A stretch of DNA of 64,000 bases from positions 1 through 64,000 of the forward strand of contig JAIVFJ010000178.1 in assembly GCA_025765615.1 (NCBI GenBank), written 5' to 3'. How positions within the stretch are numbered: position 1 is the first letter of the stretch; each line of letters starts with the position of its first letter. The position numbers were made by a program, and so were the translations under genes. Below, piece after piece: positions 1 through 10,090 of this stretch. The notes below the pieces were generated by a model. That model had not been told where the DNA came from. It saw only the letters and a list, made by a program, of their open reading frames with translations, and did no database searches. This stretch comes from Zopfochytrium polystomum (taxonomy: Eukaryota > Chytridiomycota > Chytridiomycetes > Chytridiales > Chytridiaceae).

Positions 1-1273
1 TGCAAACCGATGGGTTGCTGTTGGGTTCTGGTTTTGGAACACCCTGTCAGATAGTTGAGATTTCTCAATTTAGCAATAGAGCCAGGAAGATGTGCAAAAA
101 TTTTGTGGTTGCTGAATGTCTATATGTGATATGTTGTATGAAGGGCAGATGGCCGAGTTATTTCGTTGCACAATCGGCGGCAAGGAGGCTGCATCAACAT
201 TGCCGGCCCATGCTTCCGACGAGATGGCAGCTCTGGCGGCTCTGGCAGTTCCACGTTCTCTTCCCCGACCTCCTCCGGTCCTCCTTTCCTCCTTCCTGTT
301 CGACTTTGTCGTTGTCGTCGTCGTTCACCTGTGGACGATGAATCAACCTTCCGTTTCCGCCGCGGCGAGATGGCTCGGTCGGCTAGGCTAGCAATAATTG
401 CCGCCGCTGCTGGTCTGCGCTTTCTCTCACCCAACTCGACTCACCGCGCTGCCCGACCCATCGAAATTTCAACAAAACCGAAGCGCCCCTACGACGATTC
501 GAACGCCTACACACCGAGATTGACTTTTCGATGGTGATGTCCTGTCGATTGAACGACAGGGCTTGCAGCGTCAATCTTGCAAACACACTCTGATGCCCTT
601 CACAGAACAAAGAGAATTGGTTGGAAATCATACTGGCGCCTGTTTGCAGTGGCGGAAGGAGAGCGAGTTGAAATTCAAGTAGAGCTGTGCTGAGCATCCA
701 ATCTGTGTTCGACTGTGTGCTTCTCGTGAATGCCGTCGTGGCCCTGCCTCGCCCTCCCTGCCACCTCGTACCCTCCTCGTCGCTTCCCGCAAAACAGTCA
801 ACGACGATATTCGAGTTGCAAAGAGCGAGGGTCCTACGACGACTTTCCCCACCGGCGTCGAAATGTATACTGAGTACAGTGTAATGTTAATGATGCATCA
901 TTCATCCCGTCGCTGCGTCGGGCAGCGATATCGATCAAGCGGGTGTGTTTGTTTGTGTCAGGTGGGTGGGAAACAAAATGAAAAAATAAAAAATAAAAAA
1001 ATGGAAAAATAGAAAGAAAGAAACAAAGGGAAGAATTAATTAGGGGGGCAAATGTAAATTACGCGAAAATTCCGCCTGACAAGCTCTGACTCAACAGCTC
1101 GTCATTCGTTCAAACCCCGACGCGGAGCCACGGCCGATATAAAGATGCGATCTGGAGGGGGGTTACTTTTTTCTGCGCCCCTGCTCCCATCATTGATCGA
1201 CTCTTTGCAATACTAGTATTTAACAAGACCACACACTCACACTCGCACCCACACACAAAGATCAGCAAACATC
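1..1273. other. Upstream region, no gene recognised
   Basis: Several short open frames cross this stretch but none has recognisable family motifs or a codon pattern like the neighbouring genes. The part from about 960 to 1060 is A-rich. The last 140 bases hold the likely promoter and 5' leader of the universal stress protein gene. Confidence 0.5.
1138..1144 (+). promoter_or_regulatory. TATA-like box of the universal stress protein gene
   Basis: TATAAAG lies 136 bases upstream of the chosen ATG at 1274, followed by a C/A-rich leader (ACACTCACACTCGC-like), which is a common layout for fungal promoters. Assignment is by position and motif only. Confidence 0.4.
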
Positions 1274-2044
1274 ATGACCAACGCAGACGCTCTTCCGCAA
1301 TCGTCCTCCGAGCCACAACAACAACAGCAGCAGCACCATGACGACCTCATCCACGCGTCAAACGCCGACCAAGTCCACACCCGCCTCGTCGCCATCGCCG
1401 TGGACGGAAGCAGTTGAGTTTCCATTCGCCTTTTTTTGCTCGCATCATCCCCGTGTGTTTTTTTTTTTTTTTTTTAGAGTCGCGGCTGCAGCTGACCCTC
1501 CCTTCCGAAGAGCACTCTGAATACGCATTCAACTGGGCTGTCAAGCACTTCGTGCGCCCCGAGTCCGACTTGCTCTTGATCGTCCACGCCCGTCCCGTCG
1601 TCAAGTACTCGTACAGCCCCATGATCGCTGGTAACGCGCTTATGCAACGAAACGCCGCCTTTGCATATTTTTGCGAATCCACCGATCTCACCCAGCCTCC
1701 CTTTCCGCCGAACCCCCCCTCAAACCTCCAACTCCACCTTCGCAACAGACGTCGAGGAATTCGACCGAAAAGAGTCTCACGAGCTCCTGCACAAGTTTGC
1801 CGCGTCGCTCCCCGGCGACAAAAAGTACAAGGTCCGTCTGGTGTCCACTTTGGGCGACCCGCGCGAGGCGATCGCGGCGAAGGTTGAGAGCGAGAAGGCG
1901 GACGTGTTGATCGTCGGCAGCCACGGCCGCGGGCTGGTCCGGAAGGCGCTGCTGGGGAGCGTCAGCGATCACCTCGTCAAGCACGCCGCCGTGCCGGTGA
2001 TCGTGGCAAGGTCCGAGGCGGCGGAGAAGCACACGGCGAACTAG
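1274..2044 (+). CDS. Universal stress protein (UspA family), three exons
   Basis: Small cytosolic ATP-binding stress protein of the UspA fold. Exons 1274-1412, 1511-1630 and 1749-2044 join in phase (introns start GTTGAG and GTAACG, end AG). The product begins with a short Gln-rich lead (six Gln in a row), then the first beta strand LVAIAVDGS. After the first intron comes HSEYAFNWAVKHF, then the strand LLLIVHARPV, and near the C-terminus the family nucleotide-binding signature G-2x-G-9x-G-S, seen as VGSHGRG followed nine residues on by GS, then VPVIVAR. All the family's landmarks are present, so an ATP-binding USP is expected. An alternative acceptor exists after 1477, exactly 33 bases (11 codons) upstream of the preferred one and in the same phase. 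I prefer the downstream site because it gives the usual DGSxxSxxA spacing. Confidence 0.88.
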
Positions 2045-2689
2045 GGCATGTTGAGCCCAAACCCGCGATTGTTGTTCTTTTGGGTCTTTTTTCAAGGGAA
2101 GTTGCAAGCGAAGCGACATCCAGTTGGCTCTTTCGTATTTCAGATTTCGTTGAGACCGTCGTTTCCAAATAGAGGGCCAAGCAAGAAATAAAGCCCTTGC
2201 ATCAATCCCTAATTGTTTGATTTTAAAAAATTAGGGGGCGTCGCTCCTTTTCAGACCGCGTTGCTCCTTTTTGTGGAGCGGCCTTCCATGGATCAGGGCG
2301 CCCTTGTCTTCAGTTGGCTGCCCTGCCGTTTTCTTGACCGCGTCTATCGTGTGGCTTTGCTGCCGCTAGATTTGCAGCCTTTGGTTGCGATCTACTTTTC
2401 ATTGTCAACACTAAACAGGTGTTCACAGGTACCTGATGGCGGCAGCAACGCTGCTGCGATTTCATCGCCGTTATGGCAGTAGCTCTGCTACTGGCATAAA
2501 CATTTTTACTTTTCATTGCTCTCTCCCACAGTCGCACCAATGGACATAGTGGTGGCCTCGCCACCACTAGGTTCAGGGTTTGGTTGTCATTTCAACACAA
2601 TAATGCAGCGGCGCCGCGGCTGCATCACCAAGAAAGTGCATCACAAACGATTGTAGCAGCCTTCACAGCCACCCTCGCGATGTGAAGGG

Positions 2690-2733
<44 letters not shown>

Positions 2734-2761
2734 TAGAGAGAGAGAGAGAGAGAGAGAGAGC

Positions 2762-2806
<45 letters not shown>

Positions 2807-2997
2807 TCTCAACTTTACCCTCACCCCACCCCATATCCTCACACACACACACACACATTCTCGTACATGCTATTTCCCATCATCTCAACAGCCAACGCAC
2901 GCAGTTTCCGTTTCTGTCTTTCGTCTCCCTTATAAGGATCCAATGGATAGGGCGACATTATCGCACAAGTTACTGGTGAGCGGTGTGTGAGAATGTA
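2045..2997. other. Intergenic, no gene seen
   Basis: Holds the 3' region of the stress-protein gene and, on the other side, the 3' flank of the minus-strand kinase-like copy. The only distinct element is the long GA microsatellite near 2.7 kb. Open frames through the GA run are repeat artefacts. Confidence 0.5.
2691..2802. repeat. (GA)n microsatellite, about 110 bp
   Basis: Almost uninterrupted GA dinucleotides with two small interruptions (CGATAG and CGCG). A short (CA)n run follows about 35 bases later. Confidence 0.95.
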
Positions 2998-4652
2998 TTA
3001 TTTGACCCCACGCCCCACGGAGCGGAACTTTCTCTTCCTGCGGCCACCACCGCCGCCACAGCCAGCACTCTTAGTCGCGGCAGGAACCGTCTTCCCTGAG
3101 TTGCTCGGTTTGGACCCAGCAGCCGCGGGCTTCTCAACGGCCGCCGTGCTCTTGCGCCCCTTGTCCCTGCCACCGACTCCGACGTGCTCCGCGCCGCCTC
3201 CGCCGTCGAAGCCGTCGTCGTCGCCCTGCCTGCGGCCTTTGCTGCTCCACCGCGGTCGCTGTTGGGTTTCGCCGCTTGGCTGCCGGCGGTTTTTGCTGAG
3301 CCGGCGGCGGCGGGCTCGGTTTTCGCCCAGGCGGCCGCGGGAGGAGTCTTACCGCCGCCGCCGCCGCAGGCGCCGCCGTCGCGCCGAAACAGATGGTTGG
3401 CGGCGGCGGCGCGGAACTTGAATCCGGCGACGTTGCAGGCGCGTCGGATGCTCGCTTTGTTGAAGGGTTTATTGGATTCGATGTTGAAGCGGCGCGACGG
3501 TTTTGCGGCTAAAACAGGGTTTTTTGACAGAACGGTTAGCTTGAAGGTAAAGAAGAAGAAAATACAACGAAAAAAAAAAAGAAGCAAACACCAGCATCCC
3601 AGTCGATGAGCTCCATTTTCGGCACCTTTCCCTGCGAGGATTTGGAAAATGGTTCAGATAACCCGATTCCACCCCGCCATTTCCTCACCGCCCTGCGGCG
3701 CACTTTACTGGTTTATCTTTAGGACTCGCGTGAACTTGAATGTTGCAAGGGTGTACGTCTCCGTGAACGCAACCAACCGCCTTTTGATTCTTCACAGTTT
3801 GCTTGTATATTGCATCGCTGAGCGCGATTTTCTTGGGATGGTCTTGTGAAATTTCGTTCGTGGCGAGCTAGCCGGCTCCTCGGCACCAGTTTGAGATTGA
3901 GACGGTGAGATCTCGCGCATAATCGCAACAAACATGAAAAAAAAAAAGAAAAGAAACACCCAAGGAAAAAAGAACCAACACGCAACCTGCTTTCGTTGCC
4001 ACTTGGTTTCGTTCAAAATGATCTCGGAACGGATTCTGCTTGTAAATGACATCGTTGGATCCCTGTTTTCCATGGTAGACAGTCGACATTCTCCTTTATC
4101 GAGGATTTTTTTTGGCAAATCTTGATTATGCGGGAAAATTAGAAATGTGCAAGGGGGGAAGGGGCAGGACCCGTAAATACCTTTACAGCCACTCCGCCAA
4201 CATTTTCCGAGGTCCCGGTCTTTTTTTCACACGTCAAAACAGGGGGAGGGTGAGGTATTCGTCAGCGCACCTTTGATGGCTCTTTCAATATATTCCTTCG
4301 AGGTCGATCGGAACTGGACGACTCGCTGAAGCTGTGGTGGGAGTCGGACGAGCTGGGACTTGAAAACCGGTGGCTCTTGCCATTCGTTTGGGTAGAAGCT
4401 TTGTAGAACCAAAAGGAGCTCACTCCCCTGCACTTACCGCAGAACTTTCACTATCGCTGCCTCCTCTCGACGGGGATCTCGCGCCACCGCTGTCGACGAC
4501 GATCCAGCGGCGAGGGCGCACGATGGCATGGCGGCGAGAGAGGAGGGCCGGCAGCACCACCAGAAGCAGAAAGAGGCGCGCGGCGGCGAGGGCGACGGGG
4601 TCGGCGGTGTGGGAAACAGGCGGTGGCGGTAGTGGAGCTGGCGCAGGGGCAT
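2998..4652 (-). pseudogene. Kinase-like protein, inverted paralogue, frameshifted
   Basis: Minus-strand copy of the gene at 5051-6797. Equivalent exons can be followed in order: Ser-rich segment (RFSSPSSSDSHHSFSE), TGTSENVGGVAVK, VYHGKQGSNDVIYKQ, then the block with catalytic-loop-like VHGDVHPCNI, the short exon KVPKMELIDWDA, then IRRACNVAGFKFR and LFRRDGGACGG, and an Ala/Lys tail ending in KSAGCGGGGGRRKRKFRS. Compared with the plus copy it shows breaks: a one-base loss just before VYHGK that puts a TAA in frame, loss of about 30 residues together with a phase mismatch before the catalytic-loop exon, and a frame change before the conserved tail. Its catalytic loop is nearer to the usual HGDxHPxN than that of the intact copy. 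It may be a recent pseudogene or a gene with splicing I failed to resolve. Confidence 0.55.
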
Positions 4653-5050
4653 GAGTTTGAAAGGTAAAACGTTACCAATGTAACTGGCCCAAAGAACCAG
4701 CGGCTGAGGACTGTTTGTAAATTTGCCGGTCTGCCGTCGGATCTCGACCCGCCCCGAAATCCGAACTTCACCTTTCCCGTCCTAGCAGTTTCTTTTGGCC
4801 GGAATTCCCGAAGTTACAGAAGTCTGCAGGGAAAAAAAAAAAAAGAAAAAAAAAAAATTCCCCCTTTCCGCTTTTGGTGAGCTGGCGCTGGTCCGAGGGC
4901 AGACCCGCTAAATTACAAACAGTCCTCAGCCGCACCTGCTTTTAACCAACGCCTTTTCCACTTTCGCAGATTCGGCGGGCGGGGTGGCCTCGATCAAAAC
5001 GGCGCCCACAGAATATAATTCGGTAATCCTTCTTTGCCTTCAACTCACTC
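4653..5050. promoter_or_regulatory. Divergent intergenic promoter with inverted arms
   Basis: This 0.4-kb gap separates the two head-to-head paralogues. Positions 4701-4735 (CGGCTGAGGACTGTTTGTAA...) reappear as reverse complement at 4898-4932, so the inverted duplication extends through the promoters. Between the arms lies an A-rich run near 4832-4857. A shared or mirrored control of both genes is likely. Confidence 0.6.
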
Positions 5051-6797
5051 ATGCCCCGCCACCATCGTCGCCTGCTCGGCTGGGGCAGCAACGACACCAA
5101 CGGCGTCGTCCCTGCCCACCGCCGCCGCCGACGCGGCCCTTTCACCACAACCGCCGTCCCCGTCGCTCTCGCCGCCGTGCGCCACTTTCTGCTTCTGGTG
5201 GTGCTGCCGGCTCTTCTCCTCCCTCTCGCCGCCACGCCACCGTGCGCCATCGCCGCTGGATCGTCGTCGAGTGGAGGCAGCTTTGGTGCAGGATCTGGAG
5301 TAAGTGCAAAGAGTTGGCTTTTTTTTTTTTTTTTTTTTTTCAGCAACGCTTTCGATTTTTGCCTTCAAAGTGCTGACGCGGCCCACACTCAACCGAATGG
5401 CAAGAGCTATCATTTTTCAAGCTGGTCGTCCGACTCCGACTACCGCTTCAGCGAGTCGTCCGATTCCCAGTCCGGTCGGCTAAAATGGAACAGAGTGAGG
5501 GAGCCATCAAAGGTGAGCTGGCAGGTGGTCCTCTCCCTCTCCCCTCCGTCCCAACCCCCACCTTTTTGCCGTATTTTGACGTGTGAAAACAGACCGGAAC
5601 CGCAGAAAGTGTTGGCGGAGTGGCTGTTAAGGTACGTGTCCAGGAACAACCTTCTCCCGTCATATTTTCTAAATGTCTCTAAACAAAAACCCAGGTTGGC
5701 GAAAAAGTCTCCTCCGGTCAAGACCATGTCTACCACGCAAAACTGGGATCCAAAGATGTCATTTACAAGCAGGATCCGTACGGACATAACTTTCAAAAAG
5801 ACCAAGTGGCGGCAACGAAAGCAGGTTCGCGCGTTGGCTGTTCTTCCTTTATTCTGTTTTACTTTAGTTTACTTTTACTTTTTTTTACTTTGAATCGCCA
5901 AATATCTCACCATTTAAATTTCAAACTGGCTCGTCTGTCAGCCGGCCAGCTTATTGCTGCCCAAGGCAGTCGAATGATTCAGAAAAAGGTCGGCACGGCG
6001 GGCCTGGACGACTGGCTGCAGACCCAAAAGGACAACCCGAAGGCAAAGAAGAAGTTTCTGGCCACGAACGAGAATCCAAAAGACCATCCCAAGAAAATCG
6101 CGTTGAGCGACGCGATATACAAGCAGACGGTGAAGAATCAAAAAGCGGTTGGCTACGTTCACGAAGACATACACTCTGGCAACATTCGAGTGCACGCGAG
6201 CGCCAAAGACAAACCAGTTGAGTGCACCCCCGAAAAGCCGTGGGAAAAAGAGCGTGGTGATGTCGGGTTATCTGAAACATTTCACAAATGCTCCCAGGGA
6301 AAGGTGCCGAAAATGGAACTCATCGACTGGGATGCCTGTACTGTACCATACTGCTTTACTCTCCCCCTTTTTTTCCTGTTCTTCACATGTAACTAAGGGT
6401 TCCCTTTTTTTGATCCTCCGAAACCGTTTCAAAAGCCTCCAAAATATCGCGACATACCAGCGTCGAGGCCGAAACGGCCCACAGCAAAGGGGGCATCCAG
6501 CGCACCTGTAACGACGTCGGATTCAAGTTCCGCGCCGACAACCAGCTGTTCCGGCGCGCCGGCGGAGCGTGCGGCGGCGTCGGCAAGACGCCGCCTTCCG
6601 CCGCCTCGGCGAAAACCGGTGGCAAGACGCCTCAGGCCGCCGTCTCAGCGAAAGCCGGGAGCGGCAAGACGTCGCCCGCCGCCGCCTCCGCGAAAGCCGC
6701 CGCCGGCAAGACGCCGCCTTCCGCCGCGACCAAGAGTGCTGGGGGTGGTGGCGGTGGCGGCGGCAGGAAGGGAAAGTTCCGCTCCGGGCGTGGTTAA
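5051..6797 (+). CDS. Putative kinase-fold protein, multi-exon, near-intact copy
   Basis: Exons that join in phase are about 5344-5512, 5593-5631, 5695-5824, 5942-6216, 6298-6337 and 6436-6797; the first exon (5051 or nearby to 5299) is unresolved, because the ATG at 5051 opens a frame with a hydrophobic stretch (FLLLVVLPALLLPLAA) that does not match the phase of exon 2. In order the product shows a Ser-rich segment, TGTAESVGGVAVK, VYHAKLGSKDVIYKQ (possible beta-3 lysine strand), a Lys-rich linker, VHEDIHSGNIRV (HxDxHxxN, as in the catalytic loop of APH/choline-kinase-like enzymes), MELIDWDA (metal-binding DxD-like position), a Cys-containing block GFKFR...GGACGG, and a tail of four GKT/SAK-type Ala repeats ending GRKGKFRSGRG. 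Kinase-like activity is inferred from two motifs only. I cannot name the family. Confidence 0.55.
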
Positions 6798-7626
6798 AAC
6801 GGCGTGGGGGGTTTGCTCAGTCCTCCGAATACACATTCCCACACACGGCTCACCCCCTTGATTTTCCGATGATGTCGCCTAAGAGAGAGAAGCTAGCAGC
6901 CTTGCCTTTGTGAACTAGCGTATCATAGCGTGGGGGACAGCGCGGAACAGCCCGCTCCGCGAAAAACGCCGACAAGACGGCGCCTGCAGCCGCCTCGAAG
7001 GCGGGGTCGGATGGTAGCGCGGACACTCGGCGCTGCGAAGCTCGCGAGCGGTGCGGCGGGAAGGGGGAAGGCGCTCAGAAGCCCGCGACGGCAAGTTCCA
7101 TGCCGAAGAAAATAGCGCTTCCCTCGAGTCCGAAGTAATACTTTGGATCGTCCGGCTCATTTCTTCTCCATCTTCTTCTCTCAATTTTTTTTTCCTCATT
7201 TTTGGTATGGAGGTCAACATGAGAGTCCCCGTTCATTAAATTTACTCTCCGTTTTGCTTTTGATGTAGTGTGACCTTCCATGTATTTTGAGCGAGCCCTT
7301 AAAGAACAAGAAAGACGAGAGAAAAGTACAGAAACTACGTGCGTTCGGTGTTTGGGTGACGGGAAAATTGCAGGTGCGAGAAAGTCCCCCGGTGTGTGTG
7401 TGTATGTGTGTGTGTGTGAATATATATATCAGGAGAGGGAGAGTGAGAGCAATGCATGGGAGAGAGGGAACTGAGAGGATCAACAACAACAACTTAACAA
7501 CAACTTAACAACTTGGGGGGGAAAAAAAAATTACTAGAAGAGGCCCACTTTCGTCATCCTCGCCGCCTCTCGTCATGACCGTCGCACACGACCTCCCCGT
7601 TCCCCCATTTCCACCACCCCTTGCGC
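6798..7626. other. Intergenic with a tail-like remnant
   Basis: Between the kinase-like gene and the 3' end of the hydroxylase gene. Apart from the Ala/Lys-rich remnant at 6940-7132 it holds a short (TG)n run near 7390-7418 and AAC-repeat DNA near 7482-7512. No complete gene is seen. Confidence 0.45.
6940..7132 (+). pseudogene. Remnant resembling the Ala/Lys-rich tail of the kinase-like gene
   Basis: One frame reads SAKNADKTAPAAASKAG, matching in style the SAKx-GKTxPAAA repeats that end the kinase-like protein just upstream, and stops at TAA after PKKIALPSSPK. It lacks the catalytic exons. It could be a third, truncated duplicate or unrelated low-complexity DNA. Confidence 0.3.
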
Positions 7627-8289
7627 TCATTCTCCCGCCACATACTCGGCGACATCCGGCGCCGCGTTGGTCCCGCCCACAAGATCCAGCCACCTAAACA
7701 CCGGTGCGTAATTCACGTTCCCTCGTTTGTGGTGCAACTCGTGTTCGGCGGCCATCCTCCGTCTCACGCCGGGGATCGGGGCGAGGCAGGCGCGGAGCGG
7801 GGAGGCGACGTAGAGGGAGTAGTGGTCGAGGAAGCCGGCGTGCATGGTGTTTGTTTCCATGATGACGGTGGCGGCGGGGAGGAGGACGGGCCAGGGGTTG
7901 AATGCGGCGGCGGATGTGGAGGAGAGGAGGAGGACCCAGAGAAGGAGGGCCGGGGTCGCGGCGAGGAGGTGTTCGGCGTAGGTTGTTGTGTGGTTAGGGC
8001 GGGCGGTCGGGTGGGGTGCAACGCGCGGGTCGGTGGGGGGGCGGCGACGCGGGTGGTGGTGGTGGTGGTGTTTGTGGAGTGAGCGGTAGAGGAAAGGAAA
8101 TTCGTGCATGGCGCGGTGGGCGAAATAGTAGTTTGCGTCGACGAGGACGGCGAGGAGGAACAAGCTTGCGGCGCAGTCGGCGAGGTTCAAGTCGAGGTCG
8201 AGGGTGCCGGACCAGAGGGCGCGCAGGAAGAGGCGGGAAAGGAGGAGGACTGGTGGCAAGGTCAGCACAGCCATTGGTGCTGTGTTGTG

Positions 8290-8342
<53 letters not shown>

Positions 8343-8624
8343 GTCGAGACGGGGCGCAGATAATCGTTCAGATGTTGACCCCCGGCGGTGAACAAAACAA
8401 GGCGTGAACCAACCAAAGTAAGCCCACAGCGGGTCGCTCTCAACGTTCGGATGGCGTCGCTTGAGCACCTTTTTCTCGTAGTAGAGGTAGTCGGTCCACC
8501 ATCCGAGTGCAACCGAGTGAAGGGCAGCAAAGACGCCCGAGGCGGCGGCCCCGGCGGCGGCCACGGCAACAACCAGCAAGAAGGGCGGCTCGGCAGAGTC
8601 GGCAGCAAGCTCGGCGATGGGCAT
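7627..8624 (-). CDS. Fatty-acid hydroxylase / sterol desaturase family enzyme, two exons
   Basis: Integral membrane di-iron oxygenase of the endoplasmic reticulum type (FA_hydroxylase superfamily). Exons 8624-8414 and 8279-7627 give 287 residues; the intron (GTTGGT...AG) contains a long CA/TG repeat. The histidine clusters that bind the two irons are visible in order: HRAMHE (HxxxH), HKHHHHHH (HxxHH), then HAGFLDH and HELHH near the C-terminus. Hydrophobic segments precede and separate them (LLVVAVAAAGAAASGVFAAL near the start, LLLWVLLLSS in the middle). The start is the first ATG of an open frame with a hydrophobic N-terminus. Substrate (sterol C-4/C-5, sphingoid base or alkane) cannot be told from these motifs. 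Confidence 0.82.
8288..8341. repeat. (TG)n microsatellite inside the hydroxylase intron
   Basis: About 27 TG units lie close to the 3' splice site of the minus-strand gene, where they read as (CA)n in the transcript. CA-rich intron ends can influence acceptor choice. Confidence 0.95.
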
Positions 8625-8881
8625 GTTTAAAAGGGAGGGGAGTGAAGGGGTGTGAAGGGGAAAGTGGGTTCTGGAGAACAATATTGAGGGCGAATGATTG
8701 GAGGTGGGTGGGCCCAGACCGCGTCTTAATATATAGAGCCGTAACAAGTGAGCTTTCTCCTTTTTTTTTGAGGGGCGCGGGCGGGATTGTTTGTTTCGTT
8801 CTCGGAAGCAACGCGCAGCACTTTACGACTGCAAAAATTTAATGCACATCAGGCTAAGAAGAGACGGAACGAGACTGACAG

Positions 8882-8924
<43 letters not shown>

Positions 8925-9973
8925 CTGCCAGCCTGGAACTTGGCAAAGCATCGTTTGTCGACATGGAGAGGACCCACGAAAGTCAAAAAACTTTCATGGG
9001 TCCTTCCTTTGAACCGCACTCATTCCACTCCCTTCCTCGTGCACTCATCGATAGATGCCTGTAAATCAGTTGCCTTGTAAAATATTATTGCGTAATAGCA
9101 ACCGAGCGGGCTCCTCCTTAACCCTTTTACCCGGAGGGGTTCCGCGGCTGCGCCACTGGTCTCCCGCCGCCCGGGCCGGGGGCAGTCGCTATCGGGTCCA
9201 TCGCACGGCGGGAACAGGCGAGACAGCGACACGGACAAAAAAAAAAATAAACGAACAAGAACTCCTCCTGCCGCCCCACGTGCACGGCCGTCGAATCCTC
9301 CAGTCCGCAGGTTCCGCGTGTCGGGCACGCATGCCCCTTCCCCCCGCCCCCCTCGATCGTGGGGCGCTCGCTCGGCCATTCTGCCTTTCTCCCCATCCGA
9401 CTTTCAATCACGAGGTGGGGCGCGTGGGCGCGTTGTTTCGACGGTGAAAGCGAAACGTCATTTGAACGTTGACGCATCGCAAGTCTCACACAGGGAGAGA
9501 GCAGAGAGAGTACTTGATCGCGTGTTACCCTCTTACTTTTATCAAGTAAAAACCCCCTGATTGGGCACAATACCTCACTCTTTCTCCAAGCGGTCCAACC
9601 GTTAAAACGAAGAAGAAAAAAAAAGTTTGAACGAACACGAGAAGGCGAACAACCGACAGCGCCCCTCCCCACCCCCGGATTCCCCCGTCGCCACTACCTG
9701 ACACACCGATAGAAACAAAAATCAGCCATTGCAGCAACCCAAAAAAGAAAAAAGAGAGAGAGAGAAGGAATCTATCAAAAAAAGTAGCCAGAAAAATAAC
9801 CATCTGCAACCCCCTCTACCAAATCTAACCCCGCCCACCCACCCGCCAACCCTCTCACCACCCACAACGACAGCAACAACCCCCCTAAGGCAAAAAAAAG
9901 AAAAGAAAAAGAAACCCCCTTAAAGACCAGATTATGCACAAGGGGAAACGTAAACGAAAAGAAGTATCGTTTG

Positions 9974-10012
<39 letters not shown>

Positions 10013-10090
10013 TTGGTGGTGGGGGAAGGACCTATCCCCTTCTTGAATTATTTGGAATTTTTGCGTGCCTGTTCGCCGGTAGTTTCCCCC
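8625..10090. other. Intergenic, repeats and poly-A only
   Basis: Contains the promoter side of the hydroxylase gene, a (GA)n run at about 8884-8922, purine-rich DNA from 9590 to 9930, and a poly-A run of 34 at 9977-10010. Open frames on both strands here have no family motifs. The right edge is the 3' flank of the seven-TM gene. Confidence 0.5.
9977..10010. repeat. Poly-A tract, 34 bases
   Basis: Uninterrupted A run about 80 bases beyond the stop codon of the minus-strand seven-TM gene. Its exact length may be unreliable in an assembly. Confidence 0.9.

Noticed and set aside
2625..2990. Frames of alternating Ser-Leu or Arg-Glu across GA arrays (also near 12.7, 32.4, 38.9, 62.8 and 63.3 kb)
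   Set aside because: Direct translation of dinucleotide repeats; no start context and no homology.
8288..8341. Possible CRISPR-like or tandem array at TG/CA repeats
   Set aside because: Plain dinucleotide repeat with no spacers, and the window is eukaryotic.
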